Positions 48,744-57,405 of a DNA stretch of 64,000 nt are shown one piece after another. The translations under genes were made by a program, and so were the position numbers. This DNA is from Carpediemonas membranifera (Eukaryota; Fornicata), in the NCBI GenBank assembly GCA_019828565.1, contig JAHDYR010000002.1, positions 248,001 to 312,000 on the forward strand, given 5' to 3'. The notes under the pieces are model-generated. The model saw only the letters and a list, made by a program, of their open reading frames with translations. It had not been told where the DNA came from and did not search any database. How positions within the stretch are numbered: the stretch's first letter is position 1; the number at the start of each line of letters is the position of its first letter.

Positions 48744-50147
48744 TTACCCGTCTTTCCGGAGGTTCAGAAGGGCACGTCTGCCGTTCTGCAGTCCCTCTCT
48801 GACGGTATGGTCCTCGCTGCGGAGGAGCCAGAGCATTTCCAGGATTGCCCTTGAGTTGTACCACTCCGCCTCCTGCCCTTGCCTTAGGGCGTGGTACTGT
48901 GTGCGTAGATGCGCCTCCGCCAGGATGTCATTCCATCCTTCTGGGCGTTCTACCGCCTTGCATTGGCAGATGATGTGGCTTTGTGTTCCCAGGGGCTGGT
49001 TGTATGCCCATTCTGAGAGGATTTTGGTGGTTTCCGCCGCGGTTCTGGTGACAGTGTACAGGCGAGTAATGGTGTCGCCTTCTGAGTCCAGGGTACATAG
49101 GGGGCAACATCGCTTGATCCTGCTCAGGAGGGCCTGGGGCTGGCCGATCGCGCTCCCAAGTATGGCTCTGCTTCTGCCACTGTTGCTGGGGGAGGGGAGT
49201 GTGTTGGATGCAGTCATGATTACTCTCTTGACTTCCCGTCTGGTTATCATCTCACCCTTGATCATTCCTGGTTTCTTGGGTCTCTTCCCTTGCTGCATGC
49301 TGAGGATGACTTCCGGGGCTAGTACTGTTGCCACCCCTTTGGCCGTTCGGCTCCCGGTGTGCAGTAGTTCTTCTGCTGTGAGGGTCCAGCCTCCCCTCTT
49401 TGCTCTTTCCCTGGCGGGCATCTCCTCCTGTGTGCCCTGGAGGACGCTCCGTCGCCATTGGTAGAGGCGATGTAAGACCGATCCTCTCTCCGCTGTCGCC
49501 CAGTCCAGATTCCCTAGGGGGGTCGGACGGTCCGGGTCGTGCGCAGACTCATAGAGCCTCACCGCTCTCTGCCCCATATCTGCCTCCCAGCACATCCATC
49601 CCATTAGTACACGGGCGGCTCCTCCTCCCCCTGGTCCTGTGCCTGCCATTAGGCCGCGCCAGTTGTTCCAGATGGCTCTTCCCCTGGCGCTTGGCCCCAG
49701 ATCTCGATCCCGAACTCGATCTTGGGCCAGAGGAAGGTTCTGAGGATGGATTCCGAGGTGGCGGCCGGGGTGGATCCTTTGGTCCACCCTGCTCTCCTGC
49801 CAGGGCTAGGTATTTCCGGGATTGTGACGTCTTCATTTTGATGCATGCTGCCAACGGATTCTTCCCGCTGGCTAGCCAGAGTCCCAGATACCTTGCTGAG
49901 TCTGACGCCAGTGTGGGAGTTCCTTGGATGCTGACCGCTGCAGTTACGTCGGTACTTATCACCACACTTTTGCCTGGGCTGGTCTGGAGTCCATGGGCTT
50001 CAATTACCCTGACCACTGCGTCTGTGCCTTCTTCGGCGAGCTGCGGGGTCTCGGCTGAGATGCTTGTATCATCTACAAACATTGCAATGAGGCAGTTTTT
50101 GGGCCTATCGTCCGTTGGAGGGAGGCAGGGGTCCGGGATCTCTCTAT
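48744..50147 (-). pseudogene. LINE ORF2, 3' part (RT palm to zinc knuckle), frameshifted
   Basis: From the insertion site the frame reads HREIPDPCLPPTDDRPKNC, then the catalytic IAMFVDDTSISAETPQ and SARYLGLWLASGKNPLAACI. Near 49830 the coding moves to a second frame (GWTKGSTPAATSESILRTFL, KIEFGIEIWGQAPG). Near 49690 it moves to a third (AIWNNWRGLMAGTGPGGGGA, then CCPLCTLDSEGDTITRLY and HIICQCKAVERPEGW) which runs to the stop at 48744. The same order is contiguous in the copy at 39.0-40.5 kb, which confirms the joins. Confidence 0.8.
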
Positions 50148-50151
50148 GCCG
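50148..50151. repeat. Target-site duplication GCCG (left)
   Basis: GCCG directly precedes the left LTR (50152) and is repeated directly after the right LTR (54867-54870). Four to six bp is usual for Ty3/gypsy integration. Confidence 0.85.
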
Positions 50152-50226
50152 TGTGACATGTTAGAGATGGAACGGAGAACTGTTTACATAAAGTGCACTG
50201 CAGGTTGTGCAGGATAACCCATCACA
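50152..50226 (-). repeat. 75-bp LTR (downstream, 3' copy)
   Basis: On the plus strand it starts TGTGACATGTTAG and ends CCCATCACA; the termini are short inverted repeats (TGTGA/TCACA). Identical to 54792-54866. Confidence 0.9.
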
Positions 50227-50246
50227 CTTCCCCTCCGGAGGGCGAC

Positions 50247-52535
50247 CTAGCGGCGTCCGCGAGTGCGGAACTTGCGCTTATAGCGGTCGAACAAAGGGCG
50301 CAGGTGCGGGTTGGTCTGGAGGTAATCGTCAAGGGCTGACAGCTGGTCGTAGTAGGCGTTATACGGGATGTAACTGTCTTCAGAATCTTCGAGGCCCTGC
50401 CAATGGATAAGCATTTCGAGGCGGCCAGAGCGTTCGCGATGCCCGACGATGGACTCGACAGGCTGTTCGTCCTGTTCGAACCCGACCAGGGTCTCAAGGT
50501 CCTTGAGCGACGTGTTATGGGCACGTTTGAACGGCACGAGGCGATCGGCATGTACGAGTAGCTCGGCCTTCGTGACCAGGTCCTGGAGGCGGTAGGTATT
50601 GGGGCTCTTCCCTTCCCCCACCATGCGGACAGGGCCGCGAATAGGGGCGAGGATTTTGGATGGAGTCTTCGTGGGGTAGCGTACGAGGACGAGTTCCTGG
50701 TCTTTCCAGGGGAACTCTAGAGTGTTGGCAGAGGAGGCCTTGGACTGCTCGTACGCCTCGATGCGCTGGCGGGCGAGGTCCTGAACCGCTTTCACGTCGG
50801 ATTGGAATTTCTTGATTGCGGCTTGGGTTCTCTGGGAGGTGAGGTTGAGGAGTTGAATCGCGTCTTCAAGCTGGTTGTCCGACAGAGTGGTGAGTCTGGT
50901 AGTTGAGCCGAAGAGGATCTCGAACGGCGAAAACCCGGTGGTGGCGTGGGTGGATGAGTTGACGACGTGTTGGACGAATGGTATCAGGTCGACCCAGTCG
51001 GTTGACTTAGCGTCGATCAGCAGTGCGCGGAGGCGGCGCATGATAGTTCCGTTGGTCCGCTCGACGATGCCGTTGGACTGTGGATGGTATGCCGTGCTGA
51101 AGCGGTGGTTGAGTGTGAGGTGTCGGTTGAGCTCGGCGATGAAGGCGTTGCGGAACTGAGATCCTTGGTCTGTCTGAATCTGCTTGGGCAGTCCGAACTG
51201 AGCCCATAGGTGGAGCATGGCAGTTGCGGCTTCCGCGGCTGAAGTGCTCTTGGTAGGATGGAGGAGCACGTATTTCGAAAATGTATCGATGAAGACGACG
51301 ATATGGGCGAACCCATCGCAGTTAGGCAGGGGCCCGATCGTGTCGATCTGCACGGACTCGAATGGGGACAGGGTCTGGGTGGAGTGCCAGGGGGTTGAGG
51401 TCTTCTTGTGGGCCTTCAGCTTCTGGCAGACTGGGCAGGTGGCCACATAAGTGGCGACGTCGTCGCGCATAGACTTCCAGGAGTGGCCGGCGGCCTTGAG
51501 GTTGCGGATCGTCTGGTCGACCGCGACGTGTGCGAACTTCCCAGCATGCGCCTGGACGATGGTGTCGAGATGGTCGTCCGTCGTTGACTCGTCCGCGCTG
51601 GCGCGGACGGGGGGCCTGGATAGGGCGTCGGCGACGAGGTTTGACGAGCCCGGAATGTGCCGGATCTCGAACGGGTATTCTGAGAGGATTAGGCGCCACC
51701 TTGTCAGCTTCCGGGTGCCCTCCTCTGATTTCATCAACAGCCAGACCAAGTTCCGGTGGTCTGTTGAGATTGAGAATGGCTTGAGCTTGAGCAGGCTACT
51801 GAACTCGGGGCGGGTGACACAGAAGACGATTGCGTACAGCTCCTGCTCGACAGTAGCCCATCGGCGTTGGGTGTCCGTGAAGGTTTTGGAGAAGAAGGCG
51901 AGAGGACGTTTGGTGCCGTCCTTATGCTGCCAGAGGACGCCGCCCAAGGCGATCGTGGAGGCGTCCGTCTCGAGGGTCCATGTGGCGTTGAGGTCCGGGA
52001 GGGCCAGGGCCTCGTGGCTGGTGGACAGTTCCTTCATACGGGCGAAGGCCCTGTCATGCTGCTCAGTCCAAGGAAGCTTGTCGCTGCCCTTGGGTGACCC
52101 TTTCAGGAGGTCGTTCAGCGGGCCGGTGGATTCGGCAGCTGCGGCGGCGAGAGTGGGGATGTAGGCGGCAAGGTGGTTGAACTTCCCCATGGTCCGGCGG
52201 AGTTCTGTGACGGTCGTCGGGGGCTGCAGGTTAAGGATGGCGTCCACGCGGGACTGGGCGATGGAGCGGCCACGCGCGTCGATCACGAACCCGCATACTT
52301 CGACCTGGTTAGCGCCGATCACGCACTTGTCCGCGCGAAGACGCAGGTTACAGTCGTCGAGGCGTTCGAGGGTCGTTCTGAGAGTTGAAAGGAAGTCGTC
52401 TTGACTGCGGGCGAAGAGGAAGATGTCGTCTATGTAGACTCTGACACCGGGGATGCCCTCCAAAAGCGACTCCATGGCCCTTTGGAACTTCGCGGGGGGC
52501 GTTAGTGAGGCCAAAGGGTACGCGCAAAAACTCAT
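50247..52535 (-). CDS. Ty3/gypsy Pol, RT to chromodomain frame
   Basis: 762 codons in one frame; the natural protein enters it from upstream by two 1-nt frame changes. It contains the RT catalytic GVRVYIDDIFLFARS, and RNase H with WTLETDASTIALGGVLWQ. The integrase has the HHCC zinc motif ending ATCPVCQKLKAHKK and the DDE core: VQIDTIGPLPN, QTDQGSQFRNAF, YHPQSNGIVERTNGT. A GPF/Y-like segment follows. The protein ends in a chromodomain, PVESIVGHRERSGRLEMLIH, WQGLEDSEDSYIPYN. Chromodomains on integrase direct insertion toward particular chromatin. The start GTG/ATG at its 5' end is not a biological start. Confidence 0.9.
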   Translation of the reverse strand: MSFCAYPLASLTPPAKFQRAMESLLEGIPGVRVYIDDIFLFARSQDDFLSTLRTTLERLDDCNLRLRADKCVIGANQVEVCGFVIDARGRSIAQSRVDAILNLQPPTTVTELRRTMGKFNHLAAYIPTLAAAAAESTGPLNDLLKGSPKGSDKLPWTEQHDRAFARMKELSTSHEALALPDLNATWTLETDASTIALGGVLWQHKDGTKRPLAFFSKTFTDTQRRWATVEQELYAIVFCVTRPEFSSLLKLKPFSISTDHRNLVWLLMKSEEGTRKLTRWRLILSEYPFEIRHIPGSSNLVADALSRPPVRASADESTTDDHLDTIVQAHAGKFAHVAVDQTIRNLKAAGHSWKSMRDDVATYVATCPVCQKLKAHKKTSTPWHSTQTLSPFESVQIDTIGPLPNCDGFAHIVVFIDTFSKYVLLHPTKSTSAAEAATAMLHLWAQFGLPKQIQTDQGSQFRNAFIAELNRHLTLNHRFSTAYHPQSNGIVERTNGTIMRRLRALLIDAKSTDWVDLIPFVQHVVNSSTHATTGFSPFEILFGSTTRLTTLSDNQLEDAIQLLNLTSQRTQAAIKKFQSDVKAVQDLARQRIEAYEQSKASSANTLEFPWKDQELVLVRYPTKTPSKILAPIRGPVRMVGEGKSPNTYRLQDLVTKAELLVHADRLVPFKRAHNTSLKDLETLVGFEQDEQPVESIVGHRERSGRLEMLIHWQGLEDSEDSYIPYNAYYDQLSALDDYLQTNPHLRPLFDRYKRKFRTRGRR

Positions 52536-54799
52536 AGTGGTGACCTGGGACCGAGAAGGCGGTCAGGGGGGATCGAGGCGGGGTCGACCCGTTGTTGCCA
52601 GTATGAGGTGCGGAGATCAAGGCTCGCGAAATAAGAGCATCCGCTGGCCTCGTGTGGGAGCTCGCGAAGGTCCGGGAGGGGAAATGCGTCCGGAACGGTC
52701 ACGTCGTTCAGTGCGTTGTAGGCTACACAGAACCGGGGGTCTCCATTTTTCTTGGTTGCCATGGTGTGGGGGGACGCATACGAGGATTTCGAGTCCCGGA
52801 TGATGCCTAGACGGCGCATCTTCTCGATCTCGGCTTGTGCAGCCGAGCCGGGGGTCCCAACAAGGGGGCGGGGCCTGCACTTGATCGGCGTCGAAGACGT
52901 GAGTTCGATCACATGCGGCTCCAGGTCGCTTCCTTCCGGGTGTAGCGTCGCGTTGAACAGGCGAGGTCGTTCTGCCACTATAGCACGGACCAGAGATTGG
53001 AACTCGGGCCCGTGGTCGTCTGGCACCGTAACGGAGAGGTACTCGTCGTCTGTCGACACCTCCACCAGGTCGGCGTCCAACATGTGGTGGTCCTCAAGGT
53101 CGTCTGGATCGCCCATTGAGGCGGGCATGATGACCAGGCGGTCGTTGGCGATGTACCCAAGGTGGGCAAGAAGGTCCTTACCAACGAGGACTCGTCCGCT
53201 GTCACCCTTGATGACGTGGAGGGGCCAGACGGTCGTAACAGGGCGTCCGTCTACGCTAGGGAGCGTGATGGCGGCGACAGCGCGCTTACCAGTGGAGATG
53301 GTCTTGTTCTCGGCAGATGTGATCACAAGGCTCGAGTCTTCGGTTGAAAGAGCAAGCTCTTCGGCCTTGGCTGCAGAGATGGTGCAAACATCGGCTCCCG
53401 TATCAAGTTTCCCGTTACAAGGAGTTCCATCGATGTTCACCGTGGTGTTGATCGGAACAGAGGTGGTGTGAACCTCATCGGCAGAAGCTGCCTTCTTCTG
53501 GAGGTATATGCAGTTTTCTGTCGTGTGTGTGGAGTTGTAGCCGTGGTGCTTGCAGAAGTTGGAGAACCGCTCGGGGATTCGGAACTTCTTGCGGTCCTTA
53601 AACTGCGCGTAGCGGTCGCCGGAATCGAGCAGCCGGGGCTCCGGGAGGTCGTTGGCGTCGCTGCGGTCCTGGCTGTCCTCTCGGGCGGATGTCTCGGGCT
53701 TCTGCGGAGTGTCGGGCCGGCCATCGCGAGCGTGACGTGGCTTCTTGGGAGGCTTCGAAGGTGTCGAAGCCTCCTTGAACGCGCGCCAGGGTATCACGAC
53801 GTTGCCCTCGTGGTCCACGGCGAGATCGCGGAGGGCTGCAATGCATTCGGCGGTGGTGCGGCGCTGGCCGTCAGCATCCGTCTCGACCAGGGCTTTGTAC
53901 AGTGTCTTTGCGGCGCTGGTGTATCCTTCGAGGGCGAAACCAGCAACGATGTCACGCGTGGTGCTCTCGGGGAGGCGTGCGTAGTTGGTTGCGTCGACGT
54001 CCGGGTTGAAGGCGTTGAGGAGGTTCTCGACCTTGCTGAGCGCGAGCCTGTGCTGCGCCGAGGGGCCGAATAGAGTGGGGTGGGACGAGCTTGCAAGGGC
54101 AGCAAGCCGGGTGCCCCTGTCCGTGGAAGGCATCAGGGCTAAGTATAGGTGAGGGAGAATGGTCTCGGCCTCAGCAGCGAGGCGTTGGCGGAGGCTGGAG
54201 GTGTCTGCCACAGGGAACGAGGAGGGCAGACCCTCGTTCGCCGAACTAACGAAGTCCGCGCTGCGCGAGGGCTCGTCATCGAGCGGGTTGGCCAGGCAGG
54301 TGTAGGTCAGGAGGGAGATGGGTTGGCCTGGATCGGCCCGGAGGAGGGATGCGGTGTCCTGTAGCTCTTCCATAGTGTCGTCGAACAGGGCTTGGGCCCT
54401 GCGGAACGCAGGCTTCGTAAGGCTCGAGCCCTTGTACCGCGCCTCGGCGGCCGCGCAGAGGAGGAATAGGTCATCCTCCAGAAGGGCCTTGATCGCCCGG
54501 AGGCGCTTCGAGATGAGGTGGGAACGCGGGGAGAATGCCGGTTCCCCTGCATCGCGTTTGCTTCCCTCGGTGTCGCTAATGAGGGATTTGGTGAGCTCTT
54601 CGAACGTCGGGAACGCTTCCGAATGGCGCCATGAAGCCTTAATGAGTTCAAGGCTCTTGGCCGTGAGGCAGTTGAAGAACGAGCGCGGATGCTTCACGTT
54701 CAGGACCTCACGGGCCCACTTTTCGTGAGCGGCGTGGAGCGTCTTGGCGTCTGAAACGCTCTGGATAGTGTGAGCATCAGAATATCGATATTGTGACAT
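52532..54799 (-). CDS. Ty3/gypsy Gag-protease and RT N-terminus
   Basis: 755 aa from ATG 54799-54797; this start codon lies inside the upstream LTR. The Gag-like half is helical. A finger-like FCKHHGYNSTHTTENCIYL lies near residues 415-433. The aspartic protease has the catalytic NGKLDTGADVCTISAAKA. The RT begins around IKCRPRPLVGTPGSAAQAEI and continues SSYASPHTMATKKNGDPRF and SLDLRTSYWQQRVDP. At ATCCCCCCTGACC (near 52565-52572) one extra C shifts the frame. A second extra C at AACGCCCCCCGCGAAG (near 52498) brings in the next frame. Confidence 0.9.
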   Translation of the reverse strand: MSQYRYSDAHTIQSVSDAKTLHAAHEKWAREVLNVKHPRSFFNCLTAKSLELIKASWRHSEAFPTFEELTKSLISDTEGSKRDAGEPAFSPRSHLISKRLRAIKALLEDDLFLLCAAAEARYKGSSLTKPAFRRAQALFDDTMEELQDTASLLRADPGQPISLLTYTCLANPLDDEPSRSADFVSSANEGLPSSFPVADTSSLRQRLAAEAETILPHLYLALMPSTDRGTRLAALASSSHPTLFGPSAQHRLALSKVENLLNAFNPDVDATNYARLPESTTRDIVAGFALEGYTSAAKTLYKALVETDADGQRRTTAECIAALRDLAVDHEGNVVIPWRAFKEASTPSKPPKKPRHARDGRPDTPQKPETSAREDSQDRSDANDLPEPRLLDSGDRYAQFKDRKKFRIPERFSNFCKHHGYNSTHTTENCIYLQKKAASADEVHTTSVPINTTVNIDGTPCNGKLDTGADVCTISAAKAEELALSTEDSSLVITSAENKTISTGKRAVAAITLPSVDGRPVTTVWPLHVIKGDSGRVLVGKDLLAHLGYIANDRLVIMPASMGDPDDLEDHHMLDADLVEVSTDDEYLSVTVPDDHGPEFQSLVRAIVAERPRLFNATLHPEGSDLEPHVIELTSSTPIKCRPRPLVGTPGSAAQAEIEKMRRLGIIRDSKSSYASPHTMATKKNGDPRFCVAYNALNDVTVPDAFPLPDLRELPHEASGCSYFASLDLRTSYWQQRVDPASIPPDRLLGPRSPL

Positions 54800-54866
54800 G
54801 TTAGAGATGGAACGGAGAACTGTTTACATAAAGTGCACTGCAGGTTGTGCAGGATAACCCATCACA
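54792..54866 (-). repeat. 75-bp LTR (upstream, 5' copy)
   Basis: Identical to 50152-50226. Read in the element's orientation it begins TGTGATGGG and ends CATGTCACA, so the ATG of the gag ORF is 8 bp from the LTR end. No tRNA-type primer-binding site (TGG...) follows; the next bases are ATATCGATAT, itself a palindrome. Confidence 0.9.
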
Positions 54867-54870
54867 GCCG
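54867..54870. repeat. Target-site duplication GCCG (right)
   Basis: Partner of 50148-50151. Immediately beyond it the LINE reading frame resumes (RLYLAAQ on the minus strand read backwards from the break). Confidence 0.85.
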
Positions 54871-56820
54871 GAGGTACAGTGCCGCCTGGCTTAGCCAGTT
54901 AGCTGTGAAGAGAATGAACAGAGTGGGGGCCACCACACATCCTTGCTTGACCCCCATGTTTGTTCTGGACCATGTGCTTGCCCCTCGTACCGAGATGTAC
55001 GTTTCTGTAAGTGTATTTCGGATGGCCCTCGTCAGTCTTGGGTGTACCCCCATGAGCGTCAACTTGTTCACCAGCAGGTCCCTTGGGACCGTATCATATG
55101 CTTTTGCTATGTCAAGTAGGACGCTGGTACGGTTTCCGGACTGGTGGAGTTGGGCTAGGAGGGCTATGTGATCCACTACAGTTTTCCCTTTCATGAACCC
55201 AACTTGCTCTCTGGGGATGAACTTCTCCACCGTCGGCCTGAGGCGCCATTTCAGTATCCTCCCGTAGGCTCTGTATAGGAGGGGGGTGAGGGAGATCGGT
55301 CTGTACGAGCTGGGCGTGAGCTTGTCCTTCCCAACCTTGTGGATAGGCGACACCGCTGCATACTTCCATGTGGTTGGCATGGTCCCGCTGTCGTATACTT
55401 TCGCGAGCAGGACTGTGATTGCCTCGTACGCTGACTCGGGGAGGTCCCTCAGACAATCTCCAATAATCCCGTCCAGGCCTCCGGCCGAGGACTTCCTTAT
55501 GGACTTGACCGCCGCTGTCACTTCTTCAAGCGATGGCGGATGGTCCTCCATGTCCGTTTCCGGCTCGGTTTCCCAGGTGGGTTCCTTCCCGGAGCTTACC
55601 TTCGCGTACTGCTCCTGGAGGGAGTCTGCAATCTCCCTCTGCCTTGCTAGAATCTTGTTTCCAGCCTTCAGCATCACCGGGAGACCGGCGTGCTGCTTCT
55701 CGTTCCAGAAGCGGAACACTTGGTTTGCGAGGATCCTTTTTGTCGTTTTGTACCCATCACGGGATCCAACCTCAACCTGCTCATTCCAGTCATGTTGGAA
55801 GGTCCTCCATGATCTGCTCAGTGCTCCGTTGAGGGACTTTTTGATATCTTTGGCGGCGGTTTTGCTCCAGGTGGAGGCTTTGGCCAGCCGTTCCCATACC
55901 TCACTAGGGATACGTTCCTGGTTTTCTACAGCGAATGGGTGCCTTCTGGAGGTAGCAAACCCGGTGGACAACCATTTCCTTATGAGAGTCTCCATCTCGT
56001 CCACTGGTATTTTGCTGTCTAGTGGTGGCCACTCTTCTAGCTTGGGCCCTGTTCTCCTGGGTTTGACCAGCCACGTATCGATCCGTGGGATTTCCAGTCT
56101 CTTTGATATCTCTGGTTTCCCTGTCGGGTTGTTATCCCAGGTGAGCTCTATGGCTTTGTGTGCCGACCCCCAGTGCCCGATTGTGGTCTTGTCTATTACC
56201 CTAACAACCGGGTTTTGGATACCCCCTGTTACCGCTGCATAGTCTATTGTGGACGTTCGGGAGTTAGTCCCGTACGTCGGTGCAGTTGGTGCTATTGGGG
56301 TGAGGTTCCATCGCTGGAGGGTCATCGCAGTTGCTTGCCTGAGTTTCCCTGGCCTCCTGTTCCAGTCCCCGATGATGATGATGTCACACCCCTCATAGTT
56401 CGCGACGGTTTGCTCTAGCATCCGGTCGAACTCCTCAATCTCGGGTCGTGCACATCCACTATCGGGAGCGTAGATATTGATGACTGCCGTGGCCCTCGAT
56501 GCTTTGAGGATGCTTACTTGGATTCGTGGGTTCGTCCCGTCGGACACGCCTACGTCCCATTCCGCTTTGGAGTGCGGGCTAATCAGTGTGGCCAGTCCCT
56601 TTGTGGGTCGCTTGCGCGTTGCCTCTAATGGCTTGACCTCTCCTGCACAGGCGTACTGGAGATCTACCCAGCAAGGGATGGTGGTATTACCGTACCGCTT
56701 GGTTTCCTGGAGGAGGATCGCATCAGTCCTTATCCTCTTGCGGATGGATAAAGCTATGGATCCGCTGTAATCGTTTGCGCCCGCTAGGTGCCCTTCGCTG
56801 TTTAGCGATATTATTCTCAT
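54871..56820 (-). pseudogene. LINE ORF2, 5' part (AP endonuclease and RT), split by the Ty3 insertion
   Basis: The ATG at 56820 reads MRIISLNSEGHLAGANDYSG. The endonuclease domain shows DAILLQETKRYGNT, AVINIYAPDSGCARPE, CDIIIIGDWNRRPGKL, SRTSTIDYAAVTGG and IGHWGSAHKAIEL. A linker follows, then the RT: SAGGLDGIIGDCLRDL, SYRPISLTPLLYRAYGR, EQVGFMKGKTVVDHIALLAQ, SVLLDIAKAYDTVPRDLLVN and GVKQGCVVAPTLFILFTAN. The frame is uninterrupted for 650 codons up to the insertion, where it runs into LTR sequence and stops. It was evidently intact at the time of the insertion over this part. Confidence 0.9.
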
Positions 56821-57405
56821 TCAGGTTGTTCTGACATAAACTGCGGGAGTTACCCTGCGCGCACTAATCTGCTCTTTGTAGACATTCCCTTTTTGGGCGT
56901 ACCTTTTGGTGGGTTGCTGAGGCCTCTAACCGAGCAGTCGTTTCCTTTTGGGCAGGCTTATGCCTGTATTCCCTTAGTTCCCGGCCTAGGGCATACCATT
57001 CCCTTTCACAGTCGGTGCCTCACGATGCTTGTCGGCATTGCTGCCGGTCTCCGCTTAGCTTCCTTCCTCGCCGCATGGCAGGACCATTACCTAACGAGCT
57101 TAGGTGGGAGCGACAGTGGTTGTTGCCCCTCCCAAGGCTGGAGTTACAGCCTGCCGGACAGGCAGGGCTCTTTTTACCTTTTGGTAACCCTGCCCCCGGC
57201 CCCTGTGGGGCACAGGGGTTTGTTGAAAAATTGTTTGAAAAAAGAAAGTGTTGCGTTTTTGCTCCCGCCGGAATGGTTCGCCGGTGTCCATTTGGACTTT
57301 AAGGCCCTACTAGTCACAGCCTGGCCATACATGCTGGTTCATATATATACCTTTAGCTCAGACTTATATCACACTACCCTCTGCACCTCTTACTTATGAT
57401 TGTTT
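56821..57405 (-). other. LINE inter-ORF segment
   Basis: 585 bp between ORF1 stop and ORF2 start of the minus-strand LINE, with no credible coding sequence. It is pyrimidine-rich on the plus strand. Such a long spacer implies that ORF2 is translated by internal entry or reinitiation; no specific structure is demonstrated. Confidence 0.5.

Larger units (their letters stand above)
50152..54866 (-). mobile_element. Ty3/gypsy (chromovirus-type) LTR retrotransposon
   Basis: 4715 bp with identical 75-bp terminal repeats and GCCG target duplications. Coding is on the minus strand: a Gag-protease-RT start frame (54799-52532), then an RT-RNase H-integrase-chromodomain frame (52535-50247). A purine tract (GGAGGGGAAG, about 50227-50236 on the minus strand) lies directly before the downstream LTR. 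Identical LTRs indicate a recent insertion. The only coding defects are two 1-nt changes in C6/G6 runs inside the RT. Confidence 0.92.
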
